Shown in pieces: positions 50,120 to 59,001 of a DNA stretch of 64,000 nt; the first letter of the stretch is position 1, and each line of letters opens with the position of its first letter. A model generated the notes under the pieces. It was not told the origin of the DNA. It saw only the letters and a program-made list of their open reading frames with translations, and did not search any database. The position numbers and the translations under genes are program-made. Origin of the DNA: Bordetella ansorpii (lineage in GTDB: Bacteria; Pseudomonadota; Gammaproteobacteria; Burkholderiales; Burkholderiaceae_B); assembly GCF_900078705.1 (NCBI RefSeq), contig NZ_FKIF01000002.1:682001-746000 (forward strand), read 5' to 3'.

Positions 50120-50356
50120 CCATGACTGGATGTTGGCGCGCATGACAGTGGTGCATGGGAGGCTTTAGGCGAGCCTTTTGCACCGTTTTGGGGAGGGGGT
50201 GTGGCCGGGATGGTGCGTTCTTGGGCGCGGTCGATCTGGGTTCTTGAGTCCGCCGTCATGCGCCAGCGGGGACCGCACCGGGGAGGCGAGGGCATCGGCG
50301 AGGGGGGGCGGGCTGCGATGACGACTTGCAGTGTTACCAGACGGTTTCCCGGTGGC
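50120..50356 (-). other. Upstream regulatory interval of the ATP-grasp operon
   Basis: No gene. Three half-sites of the NtrC type lie in enhancer range of the sigma54 promoter: TGGTGCA at 50149-50155, TGCACC at 50179-50184 and TGGTGCG at 50211-50217. None forms a complete dyad, so NtrC binding is only suggested. Confidence 0.4.
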
Positions 50357-51028
50357 TCACCGCAAAATGAACTGGCTTCCCGCGTTGATCCCCGCCGCCG
50401 GCGCGGCGCCCAGGGGGGCGCTGGGCAGCCAGCCGTCCGGGGTGAGGATGGCGTCCAGGGGGACGTCGTGGGGGGCGGCGCGGTAGTCGGGGGGCAGGCG
50501 GCCTTCGGTCCAGGCGATGCCGATGGTGACGTAGTCATGGCCCGCGGCCGTCAGGGCGGCCAGGGTACGGTCGTAGTAGCCGCCGCCGTAGCCCAGGCGG
50601 TCGGCCGTGTCGGTGTAGCCCAGGGTGGGCACCAGGATGATGTCGGGCGTACAGAGATCGCCTTCGGATTCCGGGATGCCGAAATGGCCCTCCCGCATGG
50701 GGGTAGCGGGCGTCCAGTTGCGGAATTCCAACGGCTTGCCCAGCGCCGCGATGCGCGGCAGGCCGACCTGCACGCCGGCCTCGACCCATTGTTCCAGCAG
50801 CGGACGCAGGTCGGGTTCGTCGGCCATGGGCCAGTAGGCCGCCACGGATTGCAGGCGGCGTCCGGAGGCGTTGGCCGCGTCGCGCGCGGCGTTGAACCAG
50901 CTGAACAGCCTGCCCCGCAGCAGCAATCCCCCCCGCGAGCGGGCGGCCTCGGGCATTTCCGCCCGGGCTTGCCGCAATCGCGTGCGCAATGGGACTGCTG
51001 TATTCTGTTCGGGGTTTTGAATCGGCAT
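50357..51028 (-). CDS. 5-formyltetrahydrofolate cyclo-ligase
   Basis: Converts 5-formyl-THF to 5,10-methenyl-THF using ATP. 223 residues from MPIQNPEQNTAV. The family signature is VPTLGYTDTADRLGYGGGYYDRTLA near the C-terminal third, with SWFNAARDAANASGRRLQSVAAYWPMADEPDLRPLL before it. In many proteobacteria 6S RNA lies upstream of this gene; I could not recognise it here, where the divergent transglycosylase gene begins almost at once. Links to the folate branch that supplies metF. Confidence 0.9.
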   Translation of the reverse strand: MPIQNPEQNTAVPLRTRLRQARAEMPEAARSRGGLLLRGRLFSWFNAARDAANASGRRLQSVAAYWPMADEPDLRPLLEQWVEAGVQVGLPRIAALGKPLEFRNWTPATPMREGHFGIPESEGDLCTPDIILVPTLGYTDTADRLGYGGGYYDRTLAALTAAGHDYVTIGIAWTEGRLPPDYRAAPHDVPLDAILTPDGWLPSAPLGAAPAAGINAGSQFILR

Positions 51029-51095
51029 GCGGGGCGTGTGGTTCGATGCGCAAACGCCTCGCGGGGCGTTCGGCAAAAGATTTTCGGGATGGGCT

Positions 51096-53270
51096 ATGCA
51101 GCGGGATCGTCAATCGGGACCTTATCAGAAATCCACCACGACGGTCCCGAGGCCGCGGGGCACGTCATGCTTCCAACCCTATGCTTTCCGGCGCTGGCTG
51201 CCCGCGCTGGCGCTGGTGTCCACCGCCTGCTCGTCGGTCGACGCGCAGCAGCCCGCCCAGGCGCCAGCCCCTCAACCCGTGGCCACCGCTGCGCCCGCCG
51301 CCAGTGCCGGCGGGCTCGCGCAGCAGGCCCAACCCCAGCGTCCCATTGCCGTGCCGCGCGTCGAGCTGGCCGGCCTGCCGCCCTCGCCCGACGACAGCGC
51401 GCGCCAGGCCGTGGTGTCGTCCCGCGAGGCCATGACGCGCAAGCAGTGGTCGGTCCTGGCTCTGTCCGCGGGCCAGGCGGGCAACGATCCGCTGGCCATC
51501 TACGCCCAGTACTGGCTGCTGCGCTATCAGCTCTGGAGCCCGCCGGGCGGCCAGCGGCCGGTGGCGGCGCTCAACCGTTTCCTGCAGGCCAACGCGGGCA
51601 GCTATCTGGAAGACAAGCTGCGTGCCGACTGGATCATCGTGGCCGGCCGCAGCGGCGATTTCGAGACCGTGCAGGCCCTGGGCGAACCGAAGGTTTCCAA
51701 TACCCAGGTCGGCTGCACCCGGCTCGATGCCCTGCACATGACCGGCAAGCGCGCCACGGCCGCCCAGGCGCTGGACGTGTTCAAGCCGGCCACGGCGTGC
51801 TGGGCCCTGTTCGACCAACTGGTGGCTGACCGCGTGCTGGGCTGGGACCAGATCCAGCCCCTGGTGCGCGATGCCGTCGAAGACAACGATCTGACCGACG
51901 CCAACAAGCTGGGCGCCTACATTTTCGAGTCCAACGACCAGAAGGCGTTGGCCACCTTGCTGAAAGACCCCATGAAATGGCTGGTGCGGCAGAGCAAGTC
52001 GCCTGTCGGCCGCAACGAGAAGGAACTGGTCACGCTGGCCCTGGCCCGCCTGGCGCGTTCGGATATCGGCGTGGCCGATTCCTACCTGCGCCGCGAATGG
52101 GAAAGCCGCCTGCCCAAGGCCGACGTGGCCTGGATACGCACCCAGTACGCCCTGATCGCCGCCCTGAATCTCGACGAACGCGCCCATCGCTGGTACCGCG
52201 AGGCCGGCGAATCGGTGCGCATGACGCCGTACAACCATGCCTGGCGCGTGCGCGCCGCGCTGCGCGAAGCCAGGATCGACTGGAAGTGGGTGCTGGCCTC
52301 CATCGACCAGATGCCGGCCACGCAGCGGGCCGAGCCCGCCTGGGTCTACTGGAAGGCGCGCGGCCTGGCCGCGCAGGGCCATGGCGAACAGGCGCGCGTG
52401 CTGTACGCATCCATCGCCGACCAGTTCAATTTCTATGGCCAGTTGTCCGCCGAGGAACTGGGCCGCAAGATCGAGCTGCCGCCGCAGCCGCTGCCCGTCA
52501 CCGACGCCGAGATGGCGCAGGCTCGCGCCAACCCCGGCCTGGTGCGCGCCGTGCACCTGTTCCGCCTGGGCTGGCGGGCCGAGGCCGTGCCCGAGTGGAA
52601 CTACACGCTGCGCGGCATGAACGACCGCCAACTGATGGCCGCCGCCGAACTGGCCCGTGCCGAAGGTATTTTCGACCGCGTGGTCAATACCTCCGACCGC
52701 ACGTCCAGCGAGTTCGATTTCACGCAGCGCTACATCGCACCCTTCGAGGGCCGCGTGAGCGCCAAGGCGCGCGCCATCGACCTGGATCCTGCCTGGGTCT
52801 ATGGCCTGATCCGCCAGGAGTCGCGTTTCGTGATGGGCGCGCGCTCGCACGTGGGCGCCTCGGGCCTGATGCAGCTGATGCCCGCCACCGCCAAGTGGGT
52901 GGCGCGCAAGATCGGCATGGACGACTTCACGCCTGCCAAGGTGCACGATTTCGACGTCAATACCGAACTGGGCACGAACTACCTGAACATGGTGCTGCGC
53001 GACCTGGACAACTCGCAATTGCTGGCCAGCGCGGGCTACAACGCCGGCCCGCGCCGGCCGTTGAACTGGCGCGCCACGTTCACGCAGCCGGTCGAGGGCG
53101 CGATCTTCGCCGAAACCATTCCGTTCACCGAGACCCGCAATTACGTGCAGCACGTCCTGTCCAACGCCACGTATTATGCGGCGCTGTTCACCGGCCAGCC
53201 GCAGTCGCTGAAAGCGCGGCTGGGCAAGGTGTCGCCCACGGGATCGATGGCGGCGGCGGAATTGCCCTGA
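51096..53270 (+). CDS. slt: Soluble lytic murein transglycosylase
   Basis: About 724 residues from the ATG at 51096; an earlier in-frame ATG at 51027 would overlap the divergent gene start. An export signal (RRWLPALALVSTACSS) ends near a cysteine, possibly a weak lipobox. A long helical superhelix domain follows. The C-terminal SLT domain has catalytic Glu in GLIRQESRFVMGARS, then ASGLMQLMPATAKWVARKIG and ASAGYNAGPRRPLNWR. It cleaves peptidoglycan glycan strands with 1,6-anhydro product formation. Divergent from the cyclo-ligase gene. Confidence 0.92.
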   Translation: MQRDRQSGPYQKSTTTVPRPRGTSCFQPYAFRRWLPALALVSTACSSVDAQQPAQAPAPQPVATAAPAASAGGLAQQAQPQRPIAVPRVELAGLPPSPDDSARQAVVSSREAMTRKQWSVLALSAGQAGNDPLAIYAQYWLLRYQLWSPPGGQRPVAALNRFLQANAGSYLEDKLRADWIIVAGRSGDFETVQALGEPKVSNTQVGCTRLDALHMTGKRATAAQALDVFKPATACWALFDQLVADRVLGWDQIQPLVRDAVEDNDLTDANKLGAYIFESNDQKALATLLKDPMKWLVRQSKSPVGRNEKELVTLALARLARSDIGVADSYLRREWESRLPKADVAWIRTQYALIAALNLDERAHRWYREAGESVRMTPYNHAWRVRAALREARIDWKWVLASIDQMPATQRAEPAWVYWKARGLAAQGHGEQARVLYASIADQFNFYGQLSAEELGRKIELPPQPLPVTDAEMAQARANPGLVRAVHLFRLGWRAEAVPEWNYTLRGMNDRQLMAAAELARAEGIFDRVVNTSDRTSSEFDFTQRYIAPFEGRVSAKARAIDLDPAWVYGLIRQESRFVMGARSHVGASGLMQLMPATAKWVARKIGMDDFTPAKVHDFDVNTELGTNYLNMVLRDLDNSQLLASAGYNAGPRRPLNWRATFTQPVEGAIFAETIPFTETRNYVQHVLSNATYYAALFTGQPQSLKARLGKVSPTGSMAAAELP

Positions 53271-53361
53271 TGTTGCGGGTGACTCGCGCGGCGCGTAGTG
53301 GCGGGCGCGGCCATTGCACGAGGAAGGCCGCCCCGGTGCGCCAGATGAAGGACGGCCCGGC

Positions 53362-54456
53362 ATGACGGCTTTGCCAGACCCCGCCGTTCAGGGCCTGCAA
53401 GCCTACGTCGTGGGCGGGGCCGTGCGCGACCAGATGCTGGGCCTGCCCGCTGGCGACCGCGACTGGGTGGTGGTCGGCAGCACGCCCGAAGAGATGTCCC
53501 GCCGGGGCTTCGTGCCGGTGGGCGGCGATTTTCCGGTGTTCCTGCATCCCCGCACCAAAGAGGAATACGCGCTGGCGCGCACCGAGCGCAAGTCGGGGCG
53601 CGGTTATCAGGGTTTCACGTTCTACACGGGCGCCGACGTCACGCTGGAGCAGGACCTGCTGCGCCGCGACCTGACCGTCAACGCGATGGCGCTGACGCCG
53701 GATGGTGCGCTGGTCGATCCCCTGGACGGCGCGTCCGACCTGAAGGCGCGCGTGTTCCGCCACGTGGGCGAGGCATTTTCCGAAGACCCCGTGCGCATCC
53801 TGCGCCTGGCCCGCTTCGCGGCGCGCTTCGGCGATTTCACCGTGGCCGACGAGACCATGGCGCTATGCCGCGGCATGGTCGAGGACGGCGAGGTGGATGC
53901 GCTGGTGCCCGAGCGTGTCTGGAAGGAAGTGGCGCGCGGGCTGATGTCCGAGACGCCTTCGCGCATGTTCGATGTGCTGGCGCAATCCGGCGCGTTGCCG
54001 CGCGTGATGCCGCAGTTGGCCGGGCGCGAGCAGGCCTGCGTGGATCTCGACCGAGCCGCGCGGGCCGCGCTGGAATTGCCAGGCCGGTATGCCCTGCTGT
54101 GCCGCCTGACGCCCGAACGCGATGCGCTGGGCAAGCGCTTGCGGGTGCCGACGGAATGCGCCGATCAGGCGCGCCTGCTGCCCGGGTTGCTGGACGGACT
54201 GTCCGGCGCCGCGACCCCCGAGGGCCGCCTGGCCGTGCTGGAGCGGTGCGATGCGCTGCGCAAGCCCGAGCGTTTCATTGCGCTGTTGCGCGCGGCCGCC
54301 GTGGTCGAGCCGGGGCTGGATTCCGGCGCCTGGCGCGGATGGATGGAGGCGATGCGTGGCGTGGATGCCGGCGCCATCGCCAGCGCCTGCGCGGGCGACC
54401 CGGCGAAGATCAAGCCGGCGTTGCGGCAGGCGCGGCTGAAGGCGCTGGACGTCTGA
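53362..54456 (+). CDS. cca: CCA-adding tRNA nucleotidyltransferase
   Basis: Adds or repairs the 3' CCA end of tRNAs. 364 residues from [19 protein letters not shown]. Class II signatures: [12 protein letters not shown], the catalytic GDRDWVVVG, the [12 protein letters not shown] loop and [18 protein letters not shown]. It is shorter than the E. coli multifunctional enzyme (about 410), and no clear HD phosphohydrolase motif is seen in the C-terminal part. Starts 91 nt after slt on the same strand. Confidence 0.94.
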   Translation: MTALPDPAVQGLQAYVVGGAVRDQMLGLPAGDRDWVVVGSTPEEMSRRGFVPVGGDFPVFLHPRTKEEYALARTERKSGRGYQGFTFYTGADVTLEQDLLRRDLTVNAMALTPDGALVDPLDGASDLKARVFRHVGEAFSEDPVRILRLARFAARFGDFTVADETMALCRGMVEDGEVDALVPERVWKEVARGLMSETPSRMFDVLAQSGALPRVMPQLAGREQACVDLDRAARAALELPGRYALLCRLTPERDALGKRLRVPTECADQARLLPGLLDGLSGAATPEGRLAVLERCDALRKPERFIALLRAAAVVEPGLDSGAWRGWMEAMRGVDAGAIASACAGDPAKIKPALRQARLKALDV

Positions 54457-54475
54457 CGCGTTCGCCTTTCACGGA

Positions 54476-54814
54476 TCATTCTTCCGAAAGGGCGGAAGGT
54501 GTGCGGTCCAGCAGGATCTCGGCCGCGAGCCATCGCAGATACTCGCCGATCGCCGCATCGTCACGTTTGCAGTACGACCATTTCAGATGTCTGTGCACCT
54601 GGATGAAGCCCGCCTGCTTCAGGATGTCGAGATGCCGGCTGGCCGTGGGCTGTGCGACGCCCATCGCCTGGGCGATCAACGTCATGCATACGCCATAGGC
54701 CGCGGGATCGGCCGACCACTGGTGCGCGAAATGCGCCTCGGGTTGCGCCAGCAGCCGCAGGATCGCCAATCGCGACTCGCTGGCCATGGCCTTGATTTGT
54801 AGGGTCCTGTCCAT
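54476..54814 (-). CDS. ArsR-family winged-helix regulator
   Basis: 112 residues from MDRTLQIKAMASESRLAILRLL; an ATG four codons upstream lies within the operator palindrome and is less likely. The recognition helix region is GVAQPTASRHLDILKQAGFI followed by the wing HRHLKWSYCKRD. The usual CxC metal site is absent, so a non-metal signal is likely. Divergent from an alpha/beta hydrolase gene with a perfect palindrome between them, so it probably represses that gene and itself. Confidence 0.85.
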   Translation of the reverse strand: MDRTLQIKAMASESRLAILRLLAQPEAHFAHQWSADPAAYGVCMTLIAQAMGVAQPTASRHLDILKQAGFIQVHRHLKWSYCKRDDAAIGEYLRWLAAEILLDRTPSALSEE

Positions 54815-54822
54815 GTCCACTA

Positions 54823-54846
54823 TCATATAGTAAATTAGCTATATGA
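54823..54846. promoter_or_regulatory. Operator palindrome between the ArsR and hydrolase genes
   Basis: TCATATAG-N8-CTATATGA is a perfect inverted repeat in a short AT-rich divergent intergenic region, placed to overlap both promoters. Confidence 0.7.
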
Positions 54847-54865
54847 CTATGTGAGGAAGCCGGCC

Positions 54866-55684
54866 ATGCTGCTCGAATTGCCGAACACCGTGAACATCGA
54901 GGGCAATGCCATCCGCTGGGGGACCATCGGCGCGGGACCGCCGCTGGTCGCGATCCACGGAACGCCGTTCTCGTCCCAGGTCTGGCGCAATATCGCTCCC
55001 CATTTCTCCGACCGCCGCACGGTCTACTACTTCGATCTGGCGGGCTATGGGCAATCCGAGATGCGTCCAGGCCAGGACGTATCCCTGGCCATGCAGAATC
55101 GCGTGCTGGCCGGATTGTTCGCCGAGTGGGGACTCGACGGTCCGGACGTCCTGGCACACGATTTTGGCGGGGCGACGGCGCTGCGCGCCTATTACCTGAA
55201 CGGCCTGCGCTATCGCTCGTTGACGCTTTTCGATGCCGTGGCGCTGGCGCCATGGGGTTCCGCCCTGGTCCGGCACGTGCGCCAGCACGAGGCGGCATTC
55301 TCGGGCATGCCCGATTACATGCATCGGGCGGTCTTGAAGGCCTATCTGCAAACGGCGGCGCACCGTCCGCTTTCCGGGCAAGTGCTGGACATCTACAGTG
55401 CTCCCTGGCTCGGCCCGGTCGGGCAGCCTGCGTTCTACCGGCAGATCGCCCAGATGGATCAGGCATTCACGGACGAGATAGAGGGGCTCTACCGCAAGAT
55501 GGACTGTCCCGTCACGGTCATGTGGGGGCGGAACGACGAGTGGATCCCGTACGAACAGGGCGTGGCGCTGGCCGGGCGGATCTCCGGGCAGCCGTGCGTT
55601 CCGATTCCCGATGCGGGACACCTGGTGCAGGAAGACCATCCCGAAGCGATCGTGGCGGCTGTCCTGAAACGGCTTGTCGATTGA
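54866..55684 (+). CDS. Alpha/beta hydrolase under ArsR control
   Basis: 272 residues from the ATG at 54866, which follows GAGGA; a GTG 15 nt upstream is in frame. Alpha/beta-hydrolase motifs are VAIHGTPFSSQVWRNIAPHF, the nucleophile elbow LAHDFGGATALRAYYL (Asp nucleophile, as in haloalkane dehalogenases and epoxide hydrolases), Asp in WGRNDEWIPYEQG and His in PDAGHLVQEDHPE. The substrate is unknown; the Asp nucleophile speaks for C-halogen, epoxide or related bonds. Its regulator is divergent. Confidence 0.8.
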   Translation: MLLELPNTVNIEGNAIRWGTIGAGPPLVAIHGTPFSSQVWRNIAPHFSDRRTVYYFDLAGYGQSEMRPGQDVSLAMQNRVLAGLFAEWGLDGPDVLAHDFGGATALRAYYLNGLRYRSLTLFDAVALAPWGSALVRHVRQHEAAFSGMPDYMHRAVLKAYLQTAAHRPLSGQVLDIYSAPWLGPVGQPAFYRQIAQMDQAFTDEIEGLYRKMDCPVTVMWGRNDEWIPYEQGVALAGRISGQPCVPIPDAGHLVQEDHPEAIVAAVLKRLVD

Positions 55685-55716
55685 CCGCGGCGTTCCGCCG
55701 GGCCCGGTGCGCCGTC

Positions 55717-56907
55717 CTACAGGCTGCCCAGCCTGTCTCCCCGCGAGAATCCCTGCAACGGCCCCGGCATGCCCTTGCCCACGGCCAGCACCTTGAACAG
55801 CTCTCCCATCTCGGCTTCGGACAGCAGGCGTTGCACCGGCGACACCATCGCGGCATAGGCGCGCACGTCGGCGGGGTCCTGCTCGGCCATCAACTCCATC
55901 AGGCCGGCATTCATCAGGAAACGCGCCTGCGAGGTGTACCCCAGCACCTGCAGTCCGCCTGCCAGCGCCGCATCGGCCATGGCGGTGAAGTCCACGTGTG
56001 CCGTGATGTCCTGCAGTCCCGGCGCGGCGAAAGGGTCGGCGTGCGCGTGGTGGCGCAGATGGCACATCAGCGTGCCGCCCGCGCGCTGCGGGTGGTAGTA
56101 CTCGTGGCGCGGAAACCCGTAGTCCAGCAGCAGCGCCGCGCCGCGCGTCAGCCAGCCGCCCATTCCGCGTATCCAGGCCTCGGCCTGCAGGTTGATCTCG
56201 GAGACGTACCCGGGCAACGGCGGCATGCGGGGGGTGACGGCCTGCGTGAGCGCCGCACCGGCCGGCCGGTCTTGCCAGACGAACGCGCCGGCCTCGTCCA
56301 GCGCCACGCCGCGCTCCTGCACGACGGCCTGTTCGCTCCAGCGGAACAGGGTGACCGGCATGGCGTCCAGCACTTCGTTGGCCAGCACGCAGCCCTCGAA
56401 AGCGCCGGGCAGCGCGTCCAGCCACTGCACGCGCTCGCCGTGGGCGGCCAGGCGCCGACGCTGGCGCTCGCGCAGGTCGGCGGACACTTCCACGATGCGG
56501 TATTGCGCGGGCACGCCCAGGCGGTCGAGTTCGGTCAGCACGCCTTCGGCCAGCGCGCCGCTGCCGGCGCCGAATTCCAGGATGGTCGACGTGCCTGAAT
56601 CGCGCAGCACCTGGCGCGCCTGGCGCGCCACCGTGAACGCGAACAGGGGCGTCAGTTCGGGGGCGGTGACGAAGTCGCCCGAGGGCAGGCCGTCGGCCTT
56701 GTCCTGCGAGGCTTCGGCCAGCTTCACCGCGCCCGCGGTGTAGTAGCCCAGGCCGGGCGCGTACAGCGCCTGGTCCATGAAGGCATCGAAGGGAAGCCAG
56801 CCGCCAGCCGCCTGAATCGCGGCGCGCAAGGCTTGCGCGACATGATTGCTGTGGGCCTGGGCGTCGGGGTCGAGAGGGGGAAGGGAAGAGGGAGCGGTGC
56901 GTGGCAT
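55717..56907 (-). CDS. MidA-like SAM-dependent methyltransferase (DUF185)
   Basis: 396 residues from MPRTAPSSLPPLDPDAQAHS. Family hallmarks: GWLPFDAFMDQALYAPGLGYYTAG, TAPELTPLFAFTVARQ, SAM-binding ILEFGAGSGALAEGVL, ANEVLDAMPVTLF and LLLDYGFPRHEYYHP. The eukaryotic relative NDUFAF7/MidA methylates an arginine of a complex I subunit. The bacterial role is less clear, but a respiratory-chain target is plausible. Convergent with the hydrolase gene; no operon partner. Confidence 0.88.
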   Translation of the reverse strand: MPRTAPSSLPPLDPDAQAHSNHVAQALRAAIQAAGGWLPFDAFMDQALYAPGLGYYTAGAVKLAEASQDKADGLPSGDFVTAPELTPLFAFTVARQARQVLRDSGTSTILEFGAGSGALAEGVLTELDRLGVPAQYRIVEVSADLRERQRRRLAAHGERVQWLDALPGAFEGCVLANEVLDAMPVTLFRWSEQAVVQERGVALDEAGAFVWQDRPAGAALTQAVTPRMPPLPGYVSEINLQAEAWIRGMGGWLTRGAALLLDYGFPRHEYYHPQRAGGTLMCHLRHHAHADPFAAPGLQDITAHVDFTAMADAALAGGLQVLGYTSQARFLMNAGLMELMAEQDPADVRAYAAMVSPVQRLLSEAEMGELFKVLAVGKGMPGPLQGFSRGDRLGSL

Positions 56908-57006
56908 GAGGGGTATTTTCCCATGCCAGGACAGGGCCGCCCATGCCAGGCAGCGGCATGCTGGCGCTCGGGAAGACCGCAATGCGCGCGATGCCGCCGC
57001 TGCCCC

Positions 57007-57040
57007 AAAGAAAAGCCCCCGCCATCTGCATGGCGGGGGC
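57007..57040 (-). terminator. Intrinsic terminator after the DEAD-box helicase gene
   Basis: GCCCCCGCCAT/ATGGCGGGGGC, an 11-bp perfect stem with a 4-nt loop, followed on the minus strand by TTTTCTTT. It begins 24 nt past the stop codon. Confidence 0.85.
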
Positions 57041-57063
57041 CGGGTACGACCTACTGGCCGGGC

Positions 57064-59001
57064 TTAGTCGCGGCTGCCGGCGAAGCGCTTGCCGCCGGGG
57101 GCGGGGCGCTTGTCGAAGCTCTTGGCCGGACGGCCTTCGAAGCCAGGACGCTGGGGGCGATCGCCGAACGACTTGCGCTCGCCGAAGCCGCCTTCACGCT
57201 TGAAGCCGTCGCCGCGCGGGGCGAAGCCGCCTTCGCGCTTGAAGCCGTCGCCACGCGGGGCGAAGCCGCCTTCGCGGCGGTCGCCGAAGGATTTGCGCTC
57301 GCCGAAGCCGCCTTCGCGCTTGAAGCCGTCGGCCCGCGGGGCGAAACCGCCTTCGCGGCGGTCGCCGAAGGATTTGCGCTCGCCGAAGCCGCCTTCGCGC
57401 TTGAAGCCGTCGGCCCGCGGGGCGAAACCGCCTTCGCGGCGGTCGCCGAAGGATTTGCGCTCGCCGAAGCCGCCTTCGCGCTTGAAGCCGTCGGCACGCG
57501 GGGCGAAGCCACCTTCGCGGCGGTCGCCGAAGGATTTGCGCTCGCCGAAGCCGCCTTCACGCTTGAAGCCGTCGCCGCGCGGAGCGAAGCCACCTTCGCG
57601 GCGGTCGCCGAAGGACTTGCGCTCGCCGAAGCCGCCTTCACGCTTGAAGCCGTCACCGCGAGGGGCGAAACCGCCTTCGCGGCGCTCGCCGTCGAAGGAG
57701 CGCTGGGGACGATCGCCGTCGAACGAACGCGGCGCGCCTTCGCGCGGGGCCCAGCCGCCTTCACGGCGCTGGCCGCCAAAGCCGCCGGGGCGCTTGCCGC
57801 CGCCGTTCGGCTTGCCGTGGCGGGCGTAACCGCCACCGCCGCCGGAGGACGGACGCGGCGTGCGCTTCGGTTCCAGGCCTTCGATGGTTTCGGCCGTCAG
57901 CGATTGGCCGGTGTACGACTCGATGCGGCGGATCTTGTGGCGTTCGGAGTGCACGGCCAGCGTGAAGGCCAGGCCGTCGCGGCCGGCGCGGCCGGTGCGG
58001 CCGATGCGGTGCACATAGTCTTCGGCCTGCATCGGCAGGTCGAAGTTGATGGCGTGGCTGATGCCTTGCACGTCGATGCCGCGCGCGGCCACGTCGGTGG
58101 CCACCAGCACGCGGACCTGGCCGCGTTGCAGCTGGGTCAGGGTGCGGGTGCGCTGGCGCTGGTTCATGTCGCCGTGCAGGGCGGCCGCGGCGAACCCTTG
58201 TTCGGCCAGGCGGTCGGCCAGGTCATCGGCGCCGCGCTTGGTCGACGTGAAGACGATGGCCTGGTCCAGGCGGACATCGCGCAGCACGTGGTCCAGCAGC
58301 TGCATCTTGTGCGCGGCGTCGTCCGCGTACAGCAGGCTCTGCGTGATGTTGGCGTGCTTTTCCTTGTGGCCGGCGACTTCGATGCGCTGGGGATCGCGCA
58401 TCATGCGGGCGGCCAGCTTGGCCACCGTGCCGTCCAGCGTGGCCGAGAACAGCAGCGTCTGGCGGGTTTCCGGCAGGCGGCTGATGATGGTCTCGATGTC
58501 TTCGATGAAGCCCATGTCCAGCATGCGGTCGGCTTCGTCCAGCACCAGGGTGTGCACGGTGTTCAGCTTGACGCGACCGGCTTGCAGGTGATCCAGCAGG
58601 CGGCCCGGGGTGGCGACCAGCACGTCGACGCGGCGCGACAGCGCCTTCAGCTGCGCGCCGTAGGGCATGCCGCCCACGACGGTGGCGGTGCGCAGCCCGG
58701 GCAGGTTGCGGCCGTAGTTCTCGGTGGCTTCGGTGACTTGCAGGGCCAGTTCACGCGTCGGGGCCAGCACCAGCACTTGCACGCCGACGCCGCCGTTGCC
58801 GGGCTGCTGGGCGATGCGATGCAGGGCGGGCAGCATGAAGGCGGCCGTCTTGCCGCTGCCGGTCTGCGAAGAGACCATCAGGTCGTGGCCAGCCAGGGCT
58901 TGCGGAATGGCCGAAGCCTGCACCGAGGTGGGGGTGGTGAAGCCGGCGTCCGACAGGGCCGACAGCAGAGTGGGCGCCAGGCCCAGTTCAGCGAAAGACA
59001 T
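57064..59001 (-). CDS. DEAD-box RNA helicase (RhlE-like) with repeat-rich tail
   Basis: 645 residues. The helicase core (about 1-370) carries the Q motif, SSQTGSGKTAAF, PTRELALQV, LDEADRMLDMGF, SAT (LLFSATLDG), IVFTSTKRGADDL, ATDVAARGIDV and HRIGRTGRAG. From about residue 385 the protein is Gly/Arg/Phe-rich. Residues 441-615 form six copies of a 27-residue unit, REGGFAPR(G/A)DGFK plus REGGFGERKSFGDR; the last copy contains an extra 13-residue insertion. Such RGG-like tails bind RNA non-specifically and may phase-separate. The ATG has GGGAAAG upstream. A leader of about 310 nt precedes it. Confidence 0.93.
   Translation of the reverse strand: MSFAELGLAPTLLSALSDAGFTTPTSVQASAIPQALAGHDLMVSSQTGSGKTAAFMLPALHRIAQQPGNGGVGVQVLVLAPTRELALQVTEATENYGRNLPGLRTATVVGGMPYGAQLKALSRRVDVLVATPGRLLDHLQAGRVKLNTVHTLVLDEADRMLDMGFIEDIETIISRLPETRQTLLFSATLDGTVAKLAARMMRDPQRIEVAGHKEKHANITQSLLYADDAAHKMQLLDHVLRDVRLDQAIVFTSTKRGADDLADRLAEQGFAAAALHGDMNQRQRTRTLTQLQRGQVRVLVATDVAARGIDVQGISHAINFDLPMQAEDYVHRIGRTGRAGRDGLAFTLAVHSERHKIRRIESYTGQSLTAETIEGLEPKRTPRPSSGGGGGYARHGKPNGGGKRPGGFGGQRREGGWAPREGAPRSFDGDRPQRSFDGERREGGFAPRGDGFKREGGFGERKSFGDRREGGFAPRGDGFKREGGFGERKSFGDRREGGFAPRADGFKREGGFGERKSFGDRREGGFAPRADGFKREGGFGERKSFGDRREGGFAPRADGFKREGGFGERKSFGDRREGGFAPRGDGFKREGGFAPRGDGFKREGGFGERKSFGDRPQRPGFEGRPAKSFDKRPAPGGKRFAGSRD
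57157..57681 (-). repeat. 81-bp tandem repeat within the helicase gene
   Basis: Six consecutive 81-bp units, nearly identical at DNA level, encode the 27-residue repeats; one unit has a 39-bp partial duplication. All units keep the reading frame, so copy number changes would lengthen or shorten the tail without breaking the gene. Confidence 0.9.

Noticed and set aside
50985-51170. 6S RNA (ssrS) upstream of the formyl-THF cyclo-ligase gene
   Set aside because: The expected position is taken by the divergent coding starts, and I saw no long bulged hairpin with a central bubble.
57157-57681. Possible CRISPR or other direct-repeat array
   Set aside because: The 81-bp units are contiguous, without spacers, in frame within a helicase gene.
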